Positions 1 through 9,220 of a DNA stretch of 32,769 nt are shown here, one piece after another. Origin of the DNA: Trichosporon coremiiforme (taxonomy: Eukaryota; Basidiomycota; Tremellomycetes; Trichosporonales; Trichosporonaceae); the NCBI GenBank assembly GCA_039545355.1, contig BCJJ01000070.1:1-32769 (forward strand), read 5' to 3'. The notes beneath the pieces are model-generated. The model ran no database searches, was not told where the DNA came from, and was given only the letters and a program-made list of their open reading frames with translations. Made by a program: the position numbers and the translations under genes. Numbering within the stretch: position 1 is the stretch's first letter; every line of letters starts with the position of its first letter.

Positions 1-1
1 T

Positions 2-389
2 AAGGCGATCGGACATCTCGTGGAGGCGCTTCTTAGCTGCTGGCCGTGGACCACCAGTCATCTGATCATGAGTATTGAAGAGGCTTATGAGCGGGGCCTG
101 AGCCAAGTGTGAGTGCTGTACCTGCTGTATGCTTCGAGCTGATGGAAGTGAACATAACACTTGGGCGGTGCTTCTCGACGCATGTGTCAATCTTCACGAA
201 CGGAAGCCGGTTTCCCAACCTCACCAAGACTTGCGGAAGAACGGGCCAACGGTGGACGAGCACTACGCTGCGATGACGTTCGCGCGTCTCTGCGCCTTGT
301 CAGTTGTGCACTCCCCCGGAGTCGACGAGGAAAACCTAAACATTGGCTATCTTAGTGCGTTCCTCGTCCTCCTGTCAAGTCTCGAGTGA
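2..389 (+). CDS. 3' part of an unidentified protein gene, cut by the window start
   Basis: Two open segments read as protein and are joined by a convincing short intron. The first runs from base 2 to 108. A GTGAGT donor at 109 and an acceptor AG at 147-148 bound a 40-bp intron, and the second segment runs from 149 to a TGA at 387-389. The joined frame is continuous and has ordinary amino-acid composition (for example a stretch reading HYAAMTFARLCALS), but I recognise no family. The next long frame begins only 25 bp after this stop, too close for two independent same-strand fungal genes. An alternative exon end at 354, followed by a 52-bp intron (GTGCGT donor at 355, CTGAC branch near 396, acceptor CAG ending at 406), would fuse this piece in frame to the repeat protein that follows. 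The 5' end lies outside the window. Confidence 0.4.
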
Positions 390-414
390 TCAGGGCTGAC
401 GGCCAGAGCTTTCA

Positions 415-3400
415 ATGGCAACGCAATGCTTCCCGTGGCTGCAGGATGATATGGGGATTGCCATTAGAGGTATGAGATTTCCAACGCAACCCTTCTCAAA
501 GGGCACACTCGTGGGATGGGCTCACGTGGACTGCAAAATGGTTCACAAGCACTGCCGGCTTTGGCGATGGGACAAGGGCGAGGATGCGGCCTGCGAGGAC
601 AGCTGGTTTCCATACGTCCCAGGGAGATGGTCGGCTCAATTTGGCCGCGGGCAGATCACATGCATTCGGTCGGACAGCCGTCGGTTGTCCGACACGGAGC
701 AGTCGCATCGTGTGGATGATGTGCCACCACAAGGCAGGAAAATCGATGGGGAATACGTTGCGGCATCTAACGCCAGGACGCCGGGAGAGGGAGCGGCCGC
801 TCGGGAATCTGGGCGCGAAGTAGTTGGGACGGGCGAGACACAGGCTCAAAAGGGGGAGCAGGCAGGATCGAAGAGGAAGCGTGCGACAGCCCACGGATCA
901 GGCAGTGAGGTTGAAGAGGAGACGAAGCCCAGCACGGCAGTGGCTCCGAAGAGGCAGCGCCCGAGCGGAGACCCAGCCAGCTCCCCAGCTGCTAGCACCA
1001 CCATTGGCCAAGTAACGGCGCCGGCCGCCGCCTCAACAACCGAGCCTGGATCCACAAGGACGGAGCAGGGAAGCAGATCCGTTGGAGAGAAGCCCAGGGC
1101 GGCAACGGCCGCGAGGAAGCGGCGCAAGAGGACGAACCGCAGCAGTTCTTCGGATGCTAGCACCACCACAGGCCAAGTAACGGCGCCGGCCACCGTCTCG
1201 ATAACCGAGCCTGCATCCACAGGGACGGAGCAGCGAGGCAGGTCCGTTGAAGAGCAGCCCAAGGCGGCAAAGGCCGCGAGGAAGCGGCGCAAGAGAACGA
1301 ACCGCAGCGGCTCTTCGGATGCTAGCACCACCACCGGCCAAGCAACGGCGTCGGCCACATTGTCGACAACCAAGTCTGGATTCACCGGAACGGAGCGGCA
1401 GGGCGGGTTGGTAGCAGGGGAGCCCAGGACGGCTGCGGCTCCGAACCCTCGCAGCTCCCCAGATCCTAGCGCCACTACTGCCCAACCAACGGCCCCGGCA
1501 ATCTCGACAACGCCTGCATCCGCGGAAACGGAGGAACGAGACAGATCGGTTGAAGAGAAGCCCAGGACGGCAGCAGATACGAGGGGGCAGCGCCAGCCGG
1601 CAGTCTCAACAACTCCTGCTTCCGCGGCCACGGAGGGGCAACCCAGCTCAGTTCACGATAAGCCCAGGACGGCAGCGGCTCCGGAGAGGCAGTGCAGCGG
1701 GGACCTCAGTAGCTCTTTGGATGCTAGCACTGGCCAACCCCCTGCTTCGGCCACAGTCTCGACAATCCCTGCATCCACGGCGGCAACGAAGCAGCGAGAC
1801 AGGTTCATCGAAGAGGAGTCCAGGATGGCAGCGACTCTGGAGAAGCAGCGCCTGAGCGGGGACCCATCCATCTCTACGGACGCTAGCACCACGACTGGCC
1901 AATCAACGGCGGCCGCAGTCTTAAACGAGCCTGCATCCATGGGAACAGACGGGGAACGCAGGTTGGTTGAAGAGGATCCCAGGACGGCAGCGGTACCGCA
2001 GAGGCAGCGGAGCGGGGACCCCACCGGCTCCTTAGGGGCTAGCACCATGACTGGCCAAGCAACTGCACCGGCTGCAGTATCGACAACCCCTGCATCCACG
2101 GGAACGGAGCGTCGAGTCAGGTTCGTTGAGGAGCCTAGGACCGCTCCGGAAAAGCAGCGCCAGAGCGGGAACTCTACCAGCCCTTCGGGTTTTAGCCCTT
2201 CGGTCTCTAGTCCTTCGGGTTCTGGCACCACGACTTGCCGAGCAGCGGTGCCGGTCGCAGTCTCGACAAAGTCTGCGTCCACGGGAACGGAGCGGCAAGG
2301 CAGGGCTGTCGAAGAGAAGTGTGGGACGGCAGGGGCTCCGAGCCCCAGCAGCTCTTCGCATGCTACCACTGCGACTAGGCAAGCAACCGCATCGGCCGCT
2401 GTCTCGGCGAAAACGGAAGGGCGAGGCATATCGGTTGGAAAGGATCCCAGGACGGCAGCGGCTCCGAACAGGCAGCGCCAGAGTGAGAGCTCTACCAGCC
2501 CTTCGGGTTCTAGCCATTCGGGCTCTAGGCCTTCGGGTTCCAGTACTACGACTCGCCGAGCAGTGGCGCCAGCCGCAGTTTCCGCAGAGCCTGCACCCAC
2601 CGGAACGAAGCGTCGAGTCAGGTTTGCTGAAGAGGAGCCCAGGACAGCAGCGGCTCCGAAGAGGCAGCACCAGAGCGGTGACCCATCCAACTCTTCGGAA
2701 GCCAGCAGCACCACGACTGGCCGAGCAACTGCGCCGACCGCAGTCTCGACGGCAAGAGAGCGGCGAGGAAGTAGCGCCACGACTGGCCAAGCAACTGCCG
2801 CAGTCACGACAGCAGAGCCTGTATCCACGGGAACGGAGCGGCGAGGCGGGCCGCGGTTGTCGGGGCGTAGTGACGAGGAGATTCACAGCGGCCATGGCGC
2901 CGCAGCATCCCAACCCGTGAGGACGGCGACGGCGGCCGAGCAAAGGCTCGCGGAATACGCTCTTGCCCGCTGCAACGTGACAATGACAGCAGACAGAGCC
3001 CGAGTTGCCCTCTTACAAGGCTTTGTGCCCAGAATGATTGATGGGGAGCTGTTCATGGTGCGTCATAATTCCACAGGCGTGACGTTTCTGCCCATGGGTG
3101 GTCCTGCGGACCACCCCGCGATGGCCGCTTTGAGCACAACTCCGAACCCCAACCGCACAGCCACGAACGTCGCGAACCAGACCGCGTCGGTGGCTCCAGA
3201 CCCCAGTTCGAGCGATGCAGCCCTGGGGAACACTCCCGCACCCCGAGCCGCGATGGCTGCTTCGTACGCCGGTAGCAACTCGGCCACAAACGCCACGACC
3301 CAGACCGCACTGGCCGCTCCTGACACCACTTCGAACGACGTAGCCGAGGAGAACGCCCCGACGTCCAAAGCCGCGGCCATTGTTTCGGACCTCGGTCCAA

Positions 3401-4047
3401 GCCACACGGCACAGAACGCCGAAACCCGGACTGCGGCAGTTGTTTCGGACGCCACTTCGACCGATGCAGCGGAGGAGACCGCCCCGACACCCGAACCCAT
3501 GGCGGTTGCGGCCGTTGTTTCGAACACCGGTTCGGAAGACGTAACCCAGGAGAACGCCCCGACGTCCTCAATCGTGGAGGATGCGGTCGTTGTTTCGGAC
3601 GCCCGTTCAGGCGACGCAGTCCAGGAGAACACCCCGACATCGCAAACCGTGGTGGTTGCTTCGGACGCCAGTTTGAACGATGCAGCCCAGGAGAGCACAT
3701 CGACATCTCAACCCACGGCAGTTGCGGCCATTGCTTCGGATCCCATTTCGAACGATGCAGCCCAGGAGAGCGTCCCCATGTCCCAAACCAAACCGGCTGC
3801 TCCCGACGCCAGTCCCAACGTCGCTGTCGAGGCGGACACCGTCCCGCAAACGCCGACCAGGCGTGTGGGGTGGGTGACAGAGGCCCCTCGTCGCGCTCTC
3901 ACGGAGAAAGAAGAAGAAGAGGCAGAGGAGGAAGAGGTGGGCGAGGTGGACGAGCAGCTCGAGGAGGTCGACGAGCTCGACGACGATGACGACGAGCCCG
4001 TCAAGACCGAGCCCGTCGAGCCCGTCGAACTGGTGGAGCCGGTCTAG
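415..4047 (+). CDS. Large low-complexity Ser/Thr/Ala-rich repeat protein with acidic C-terminus
   Basis: An uninterrupted 1210-codon frame from an ATG at 415 to TAG at 4045-4047; function unknown. Residues 1 to about 110 are non-repetitive and contain a short Cys/His/Trp-rich patch (WAHVDC, HKHCRLWRW). Residues of about 150-830 are roughly a dozen degenerate units of about 55 residues, each with a DASTTTGQ-like start, an STTPASTGTE-like middle and a basic/acidic VEEKPRTAA-like end. The first three units are spaced exactly 165 bp apart (GCTAGC at 991, 1156 and 1321). Basic clusters (KRKR near residue 152, two RKRRKRTNR copies) resemble nuclear localisation signals. Residues 842-898 look like a small ordered segment. 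Residues of about 900-1140 are a second repeat type (VVSDAxSxDAAQENxPTSQ, about 26 residues). The tail is very acidic (E/D runs from about residue 1165). A nuclear or chromatin-associated scaffold is a guess. The start is uncertain because upstream exons may be spliced on. Confidence 0.6.
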   Translation: MATQCFPWLQDDMGIAIRGMRFPTQPFSKGTLVGWAHVDCKMVHKHCRLWRWDKGEDAACEDSWFPYVPGRWSAQFGRGQITCIRSDSRRLSDTEQSHRVDDVPPQGRKIDGEYVAASNARTPGEGAAARESGREVVGTGETQAQKGEQAGSKRKRATAHGSGSEVEEETKPSTAVAPKRQRPSGDPASSPAASTTIGQVTAPAAASTTEPGSTRTEQGSRSVGEKPRAATAARKRRKRTNRSSSSDASTTTGQVTAPATVSITEPASTGTEQRGRSVEEQPKAAKAARKRRKRTNRSGSSDASTTTGQATASATLSTTKSGFTGTERQGGLVAGEPRTAAAPNPRSSPDPSATTAQPTAPAISTTPASAETEERDRSVEEKPRTAADTRGQRQPAVSTTPASAATEGQPSSVHDKPRTAAAPERQCSGDLSSSLDASTGQPPASATVSTIPASTAATKQRDRFIEEESRMAATLEKQRLSGDPSISTDASTTTGQSTAAAVLNEPASMGTDGERRLVEEDPRTAAVPQRQRSGDPTGSLGASTMTGQATAPAAVSTTPASTGTERRVRFVEEPRTAPEKQRQSGNSTSPSGFSPSVSSPSGSGTTTCRAAVPVAVSTKSASTGTERQGRAVEEKCGTAGAPSPSSSSHATTATRQATASAAVSAKTEGRGISVGKDPRTAAAPNRQRQSESSTSPSGSSHSGSRPSGSSTTTRRAVAPAAVSAEPAPTGTKRRVRFAEEEPRTAAAPKRQHQSGDPSNSSEASSTTTGRATAPTAVSTARERRGSSATTGQATAAVTTAEPVSTGTERRGGPRLSGRSDEEIHSGHGAAASQPVRTATAAEQRLAEYALARCNVTMTADRARVALLQGFVPRMIDGELFMVRHNSTGVTFLPMGGPADHPAMAALSTTPNPNRTATNVANQTASVAPDPSSSDAALGNTPAPRAAMAASYAGSNSATNATTQTALAAPDTTSNDVAEENAPTSKAAAIVSDLGPSHTAQNAETRTAAVVSDATSTDAAEETAPTPEPMAVAAVVSNTGSEDVTQENAPTSSIVEDAVVVSDARSGDAVQENTPTSQTVVVASDASLNDAAQESTSTSQPTAVAAIASDPISNDAAQESVPMSQTKPAAPDASPNVAVEADTVPQTPTRRVGWVTEAPRRALTEKEEEEAEEEEVGEVDEQLEEVDELDDDDDEPVKTEPVEPVELVEPV
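991..2900 (+). repeat. In-frame tandem coding repeats, about 165-bp unit, degenerate
   Basis: Direct repeats inside the large frame. GCTAGCACCA recurs at 991, 1156 and 1321 with an exact 165-bp period, and related starts follow near 1720, 1881 and 2038. Later units vary in length and carry short insertions, including an extra Ser-Pro-Ser-Gly block near 2180-2230 and again near 2500-2550. All length changes I could follow are multiples of three, so the reading frame is kept, which argues for selection on the protein. The oldest-looking units are at the 3' end, where the Gly-Gln core becomes Gly-Arg or is lost. Confidence 0.75.
3280..3810 (+). repeat. Second in-frame coding repeat, about 26-residue unit
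   Basis: Six to seven degenerate units of the form (V/A)(V/A)SDAxSxDAAQE(N/S)xPTSQ occupy the downstream third of the large protein, for example near 3430, 3515, 3590, 3655 and 3735. They differ in sequence and period from the 55-residue units upstream, so the protein carries two independent repeat families separated by a short non-repetitive segment at about 2938-3108. Confidence 0.6.
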
Positions 4048-4645
4048 TCGGTCGGCCCCGTCGCAGCACTAGCCAACAGGGGTCGTGGTGCTGCTCGCTC
4101 GACTGGCACGCCCCGAGAAACGACGTCCGCACGTTCGAGTGCGTCCCGCTCCACCTGAGCCCGCAAACGCTTGCGAGACCGTTTCAGAGTGTGGCGCAGG
4201 AGCAACGATCGGGGCAGATCGACGAATGGCGTCGCCTGTCCTCCTTTGTTGAAGCGTGTGTGGTATGAGGTCACCCAGCTCTTGGTGTCTGTCCGAGCGT
4301 CAGCGGCACAATTGTAGATAGAGTAAATAGAGTTCCATAGCGAGAGAGAGAGAGAGAAAGAGAGTTAGGTGAATTGGAAGGAGAATCGGATCGCAGATCA
4401 GTTGTGAGAGAGGAAGCTGTGATGAGTCCATGCCTATGCTGAATTGTCTATACTGGTACAGTGAATGAGTGTTCTTGCTGCTTCTCTTCCATCCCGCGCG
4501 CAGCTTGATGAACCTTCTTGGACGCGCAGGCGTTCGGTGCTCTAGGGCTTCAGTGTGGCTTCCACGGAAGTTGTCACGACCAGAAGGGCTGCGCTGCAGC
4601 GCTCCTTCGCGACATCGGCGCTCCAGCGTTTGCTAGCCGCCACCT
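4048..4645. other. Intergenic region with a GA-rich microsatellite
   Basis: No supported gene. It should contain the 3' ends of the repeat-protein gene (+) and of the minus-strand gene that ends at 4646. The only clear structure is a purine tract of alternating GA at about 4342-4364, interrupted once by AAA. A 76-codon minus-strand frame (4044-4274) has nothing to support it. Confidence 0.6.
4342..4364 (+). repeat. (GA)n purine microsatellite
   Basis: Eleven or so near-perfect GA dinucleotides with one interruption (GAAAGAGAG at the 3' end), in the non-coding region after the large repeat gene. Confidence 0.8.
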
Positions 4646-5155
4646 CTATCGCCTGTGCATGGCGGCGACGCACAGGTCCCACATCTCCCGTCCGAGTTGT
4701 CTCCTGAAGCTCTCGGCGTCTTCAAACTCGCAATGCCGGAAGACGGGGCACGTATCGCCGACAGCCTGCCGCATGGCTTCCTCGTCGCAGTCGATCAACG
4801 TCCACTGGATATGTGGCCGGTAGTTGTCGACCAAGGTGTCTGCTATCGCGGCCACACTGCCGCCCTGCATGAACCCCTTGGTTGGGTTATCGAACAATGA
4901 GTCGTGCGACAGCGGATAGCTCAGTGCTTCGTAGGATGCTGGTGATGGCGCTGGATCTGACCACGGCACATTCCACACGACCACCTCGTCGGCGTACTCC
5001 GGCATGAAGGAGAGCTGGGGCACAGCACCACGCCATCCGTCTGCTAGGAGGAAGATGATCTTGCGTGCGGCAACGTCACACGAGACCTTAGCTGGCGCGC
5101 GTCGCGCGTACCACTTGTACCGTGGTGGTATCACCGGGACGATCGCAATGTCCGT
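4646..5155 (-). CDS. F-box-like family protein, C-terminal exon (5' exon uncertain)
   Basis: A 169-codon open segment on the minus strand, ending at a stop at 4646-4648. It has no convincing ATG at its beginning. Instead, the frame opens directly after a splice-acceptor-like context (CTGAC branch, then TGCAG ending at 5156), so the segment from 5155 down to 4646 is best read as a last exon. The protein reads well (KIIFLLADGW, EVVVWNVPW, MWDLCVAAM). By position and style it matches the second half of the other family members here, downstream of the F-box-like start. I could not fix the upstream exon. A short frame starting MSRPRYSF, on the minus strand near 5300-5390 and followed by GTGAGT, is one candidate. 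It could also be a truncated copy. Membership in the family is inference from general resemblance. Confidence 0.45.
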   Translation of the reverse strand, partial: TDIAIVPVIPPRYKWYARRAPAKVSCDVAARKIIFLLADGWRGAVPQLSFMPEYADEVVVWNVPWSDPAPSPASYEALSYPLSHDSLFDNPTKGFMQGGSVAAIADTLVDNYRPHIQWTLIDCDEEAMRQAVGDTCPVFRHCEFEDAESFRRQLGREMWDLCVAAMHRR

Positions 5156-8095
5156 CTGCAGTCAGCCAGCGGCTCATACCGGCTATCATCTCCTTGATCG
5201 CTGCATCGGTAGGCATGCTCGCCACTCTCCGCTGCGAGCGCCGCTATCCTCCCCACATGGCATGCAGCCGGCTAAGATCGCCCACTGCCACTAAGAACTC
5301 ACATATCTTTGCCGCCCAATCCCGCTCTCAACGCTACTTCGCGGAGATACACTCCGACTCCTCGTGCTGAACGAGTAACGCGGGCGGCTCATCGGGAGCG
5401 AAGCCCTAGGCCGAGCGAGCGAAGGCTGGTGCTCGGGGCGTGTGTGGAGAGGATGGCTGGACGACTGATCGGAGGGCGTCAGGCGTCGCAGAGGATATCA
5501 GGGGGGGGTGCGGAGGAAGGCGGTGGCTTAGGGCTGTGTCTCTCGCACTCGCTGGCTTAGGGGCTTGGAGGCTTGGGTGATCGAGCCCAAAGACGCCCTG
5601 CAGGTCTGTCTGTGTGCGAGTGTGTGCGCGGTCCGTGTTGTCGGCGCTCCGTGACTGCTTGGTCCGGGATCCGGAGTGCTCGAAGACCTCACAGGAAGTG
5701 GGCCTTGTGCGCCGAGCGCTGCTTCGCTCCGTCTGGTGTCCAGCGTTTGAACTTCTGCTTGCTGATTGTGCGCACTTCACTTGCTTTCTACGTGTGAGCT
5801 CTGTGTGAGCTCGCTGTTATCGTCGGGGTTGTTGTGATCGCCGCCGAGTGATAAGGTTTGTATGATGCGCCGCGGTAAGATGGATGGGCGCTGTTGCGTG
5901 ATTCCGGCGCCGGGCCTGGCGCTCAGGACAGTCTGGGGCCTGGGCGTTACGAGAGGGTGACGTTCGACTATCTGTGGCTTGCCTAGGCCGGGTGAATGGG
6001 TGACAAGCAAGTGCTAGCAGACAGCGACGAAAGCGAGGAAGACAGTGTGCTCGAGTGTGTGTTCGTAAAACTGTGTAGGATGTGTGTGGATGTGGTCGTT
6101 GGTGACGGCGGTGTCGAGGATGCTGCCTGCATAGCTGGATGGGGTAATACGGCAGGTACGCCGTAGCTCTCCTCGTTGCAGCAAGCAGCGAGAGGGGGTC
6201 ATGAAAGGACCAGGGCGCAGAACACGTAACAGACGGTGGGCGGTGGAGGTCGCATGGCAGGCTAGCGCACGAGACCCAAGGCCAAAGTCTCCAACTCGGG
6301 AAATTTCACTGGCAGGCATGGTCCCGACCCTGACCCCTGGTCAGACCTCCACTTTGCCCTCGCTAGCGCTGTCGCGCCTGCTGGTGAGCTCGGTCACGTG
6401 GCAACATTACCGCATGCGGTTGTCACCGCTGACTCTACTCAATCCGACTTTGGTTCATCACTGAGACACAATCCACCTTTCCGCACCTCTACCATGACTT
6501 TGCGACGGCGGCATGACGAATCATGCACTCCTGGTTCATGGTAGCAACGCTGCTAACTGCATTGCGCTATCCCGACTGACCAGGCCACAGCATTACCTCC
6601 AGGCGGCAGTCTGACTCGGTGTCACATCAACTTTCGAGCTCGTGCACATTACACACAACGCCGAGACGCATCGGGCAATTTACTGCTTCCGGAAGATTAG
6701 CAAGCCAAGGCCAGACTCTTCAGTTCACTGATGACTCAACCCCGTGCCCTTTCTGCGCCCTTCCCGCTGGTGAACCGAGTGCGCGAGTGCCAGTATGCTG
6801 GTACGATGCCCCCGGGAGTGGAAAGGAGGGCGCACTGCTTAACCTTGTTGGTCAAGGGAGACTAGGAGACTGCGGTCGTCGACGCCCGCGTCGTCGGCGT
6901 GGACGTCGCACAGCAACAGTGATACGAAGCACCCGAGTAGTCCGGCGGGCTTGCCACAGCGCCAACCTGCATCCGAAGTGGTAATCTGACCTTGCTGACG
7001 AATCGTAGTCACTTCTGCAAAGGGGGAGAGTAGGTTGGAGCCTGTCTCGTGGGCCGGTTTGCGGGTATCGCTGCGTATGGCTGCGCACCTCGCACTCTTC
7101 CCCTTGCGTCAATTGCGACGGAGTAACTGGCCCCCGTGGGCGCACAGTTTCAGGCGCTGAATGCGGTGACCTGCTGGGCGTTCACGTGAGACCAACTCTG
7201 CCTTCTGTGCAGATCGATGTCTCACGCTGAGACGTTCGAGACAATGAGGACATTCTCGATCTTCCTTCTCCAACATTCTGTCTCAGGCGGGGACTGACAG
7301 CTGATAGCAGGGAGTGGTTAGTGTGCAACAGGGAATGCATCTTGGGATGACTGGATGCTGATGCAGGCAATAACCATGCACCCTCAGAATTGGGGTACGC
7401 ACTCCCCACCCCTCGCGCTTCCGCGATCGACACACGTAAGAAGCCCTGTGGGGTTAACTCTCGTGAGCTCGCGTCACTCGGTCCGCATCTGGCAACTCTT
7501 GCCCGAAATGGATGCCGAATCGGGCTAAACATGCTCCTCACTTCAGCGGGCAGCGAGCATCGTGGCTCGGTCAAACCAACCTCAACAGCCAACTCGCTAG
7601 CGTACTGTACTGAAGGGGATGAGATGCTGTGACGGCAAGTGGAGCACGCTTGTCAAGCATGAATCGGGCATCGCGTGCACGACTCTACAATGCGAGTACG
7701 TAAGAGTCCACGCTCGATCCAGCAATCTGGTCCTGCTTTCCCCCTGCGCATTCCTCACATCACGCGAACGTGTGCTTCAAGCGACACGCTGGCACCGTGC
7801 TTGCTGCTCGTTCTGGATATAAGGAGCAATGTTACGCCTGCCCCCACCACTTGCGTTACCACCCCCAACATTCAGTCCATCTCGGGATGTTCGGCGACTT
7901 GTCCACGCAGCCGTACATACTCCGAAAGAGGAATCGCCGACTAGAGAACCCCCGCAATGGCTCGTCGCAATGCTGAAAGCAGAGCGAGGAGAAGCGACTG
8001 GCGTCCATCCAGATGGCCGTCCTCGGAGGGCGCTTCCTCACAAGACGAAACTGCCCCCACGATCTACCATCGCACTCACAACGTCACTCACAATG
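5156..8095. other. Gene-poor region, about 2.9 kb
   Basis: No gene could be supported. Short frames occur on both strands, but none exceeds about 136 codons, none shows a family motif, and none has matching splice signals. The 3' and 5' flanks of the two neighbouring minus-strand F-box-like genes must lie here. CACGTG hexamers occur near 6395 and 7182 but relate to no identified start codon. Confidence 0.55.
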
Positions 8096-9220
8096 TTACA
8101 CTTTGCATACACAACTGATACTCGGCCGCCGCCGCCCAGGGTCGGGGGGCCCGAAGTGCTCGCTATCAAGATACGCCTTGCGCACATCGTATGCGCCCAC
8201 CGCGAGACGATACTCCTCTTCTCCGACCTGGTCTCTCCACTCCTGCTCCGAGAGGAACCTGACGCTTGCCAAGATTGCCTCCATCTTCTGCGGCCCGCAC
8301 CTAAGCGTCTCGAGGTATCGGGCCATGAGCTGCTTCAGCGTCGCCTCACTCTTCCCCGTCGTCCCGTCCTCATCGACGTCGTTGCCTGCGCCCACGTGCT
8401 TGAGGCGCAGCATCTCACGGAGTAAGGGGATCCATTCCCAGATGCCTACGACGGTGAGGCGGTGGCCGCTGTCGAATAGCACATCTGCTGCAGACGTCAA
8501 GGTCATGAAATTGCTGTTCGCGGCGAGCATGGGGAAGTCTCCAAAGCGAGGGGGCATGCGGAAGGTCGGTGGAATGCTGATGGGGGGGAAGGGCACGCGG
8601 CTGTCCTTGTTGAATGCGAGGGCGGTGGAGGGCACGATGAGCATAACCTCCACGGGTGGACGCTCGCCGGGATGAAGCTGATAGACCTCGATGTCCAGTG
8701 GTCCAGGCGGATACACGAGGATGAAGCGTTCAAACTTGACCTGTTCCAGTCTAGTCTGGGGCGCGAGCGGATTGATGTCCTCTTCTGGACTGTACAAGGT
8801 GGGCACGATGACGCTGCGCGTGACGAGCGGTGCACATTTGGCGCTCCCGTCCTCGGGCCAGCTGATTAGACGCAGGTGTCTGAGGTGCGGCAGCGTGCAC
8901 GCACCGGCTGGTTCGGGTACTGGACCGGTCTGACCAGATGTGCCAGGGAAATTGAGGTACAGGTCGAGGGTGCGCGTGTGCGGAGAATCGGCCCAGTTAC
9001 TGTGCCAAAGGGGTAGCAGAGCGGAGGAAGACTCATGCGGAGTCGTGATAAGGTGCTCTTGTAGGCGTCGCTCTACGGCGGCGGACAGAGCGCGGGAGGC
9101 CAGGCGCAGACTCGGAAGAGTGGACACTGGGGCATAGTGCACGATGAGATCGGTGATGTGCGGGAAGTTGCCGGGATCGAGTGAAGAAGCTCCTGGAGCT
9201 GTCAAAGCCGAGCCCGGCAT
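8096..9220 (-). CDS. F-box-like family protein, intact single-exon copy
   Basis: A 374-codon frame from ATG (9220) to a stop at 8096. Residues of about 15-50 form the family's degenerate F-box-like start: FPHITDLIV, then a leucine/arginine helix (LPSLRLASRALSAAVERRL). A long middle of alternating beta-like strands follows (LRHLRLISW, EVMLIVPST), and then a conserved-looking C-terminal block (ILASVRFLSEQEWRDQVGEEEYRLAV, about residues 320-345). True F-box proteins bind Skp1 through such an N-terminal helix bundle and recruit targets to SCF ubiquitin ligases. Here the F-box match is weak, so the role is inferred, not shown. A plus-strand frame through the same bases (7829-8425, 8013-8675) is a shadow. 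Confidence 0.65.
   Translation of the reverse strand: MPGSALTAPGASSLDPGNFPHITDLIVHYAPVSTLPSLRLASRALSAAVERRLQEHLITTPHESSSALLPLWHSNWADSPHTRTLDLYLNFPGTSGQTGPVPEPAGACTLPHLRHLRLISWPEDGSAKCAPLVTRSVIVPTLYSPEEDINPLAPQTRLEQVKFERFILVYPPGPLDIEVYQLHPGERPPVEVMLIVPSTALAFNKDSRVPFPPISIPPTFRMPPRFGDFPMLAANSNFMTLTSAADVLFDSGHRLTVVGIWEWIPLLREMLRLKHVGAGNDVDEDGTTGKSEATLKQLMARYLETLRCGPQKMEAILASVRFLSEQEWRDQVGEEEYRLAVGAYDVRKAYLDSEHFGPPDPGRRRPSISCVCKV

Noticed and set aside
991..2900. Possible minisatellite or CRISPR-like array
   Set aside because: The units are contiguous, degenerate and in frame within a long coding sequence, without identical repeats and unique spacers; organism is also eukaryotic.
846..2943. Several minus-strand frames (261, 391 and 303 codons) opposite the repeat protein
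   Set aside because: They simply mirror the sense repeats; their serine/arginine/cysteine composition is typical of antisense frames of GC-rich repeats.
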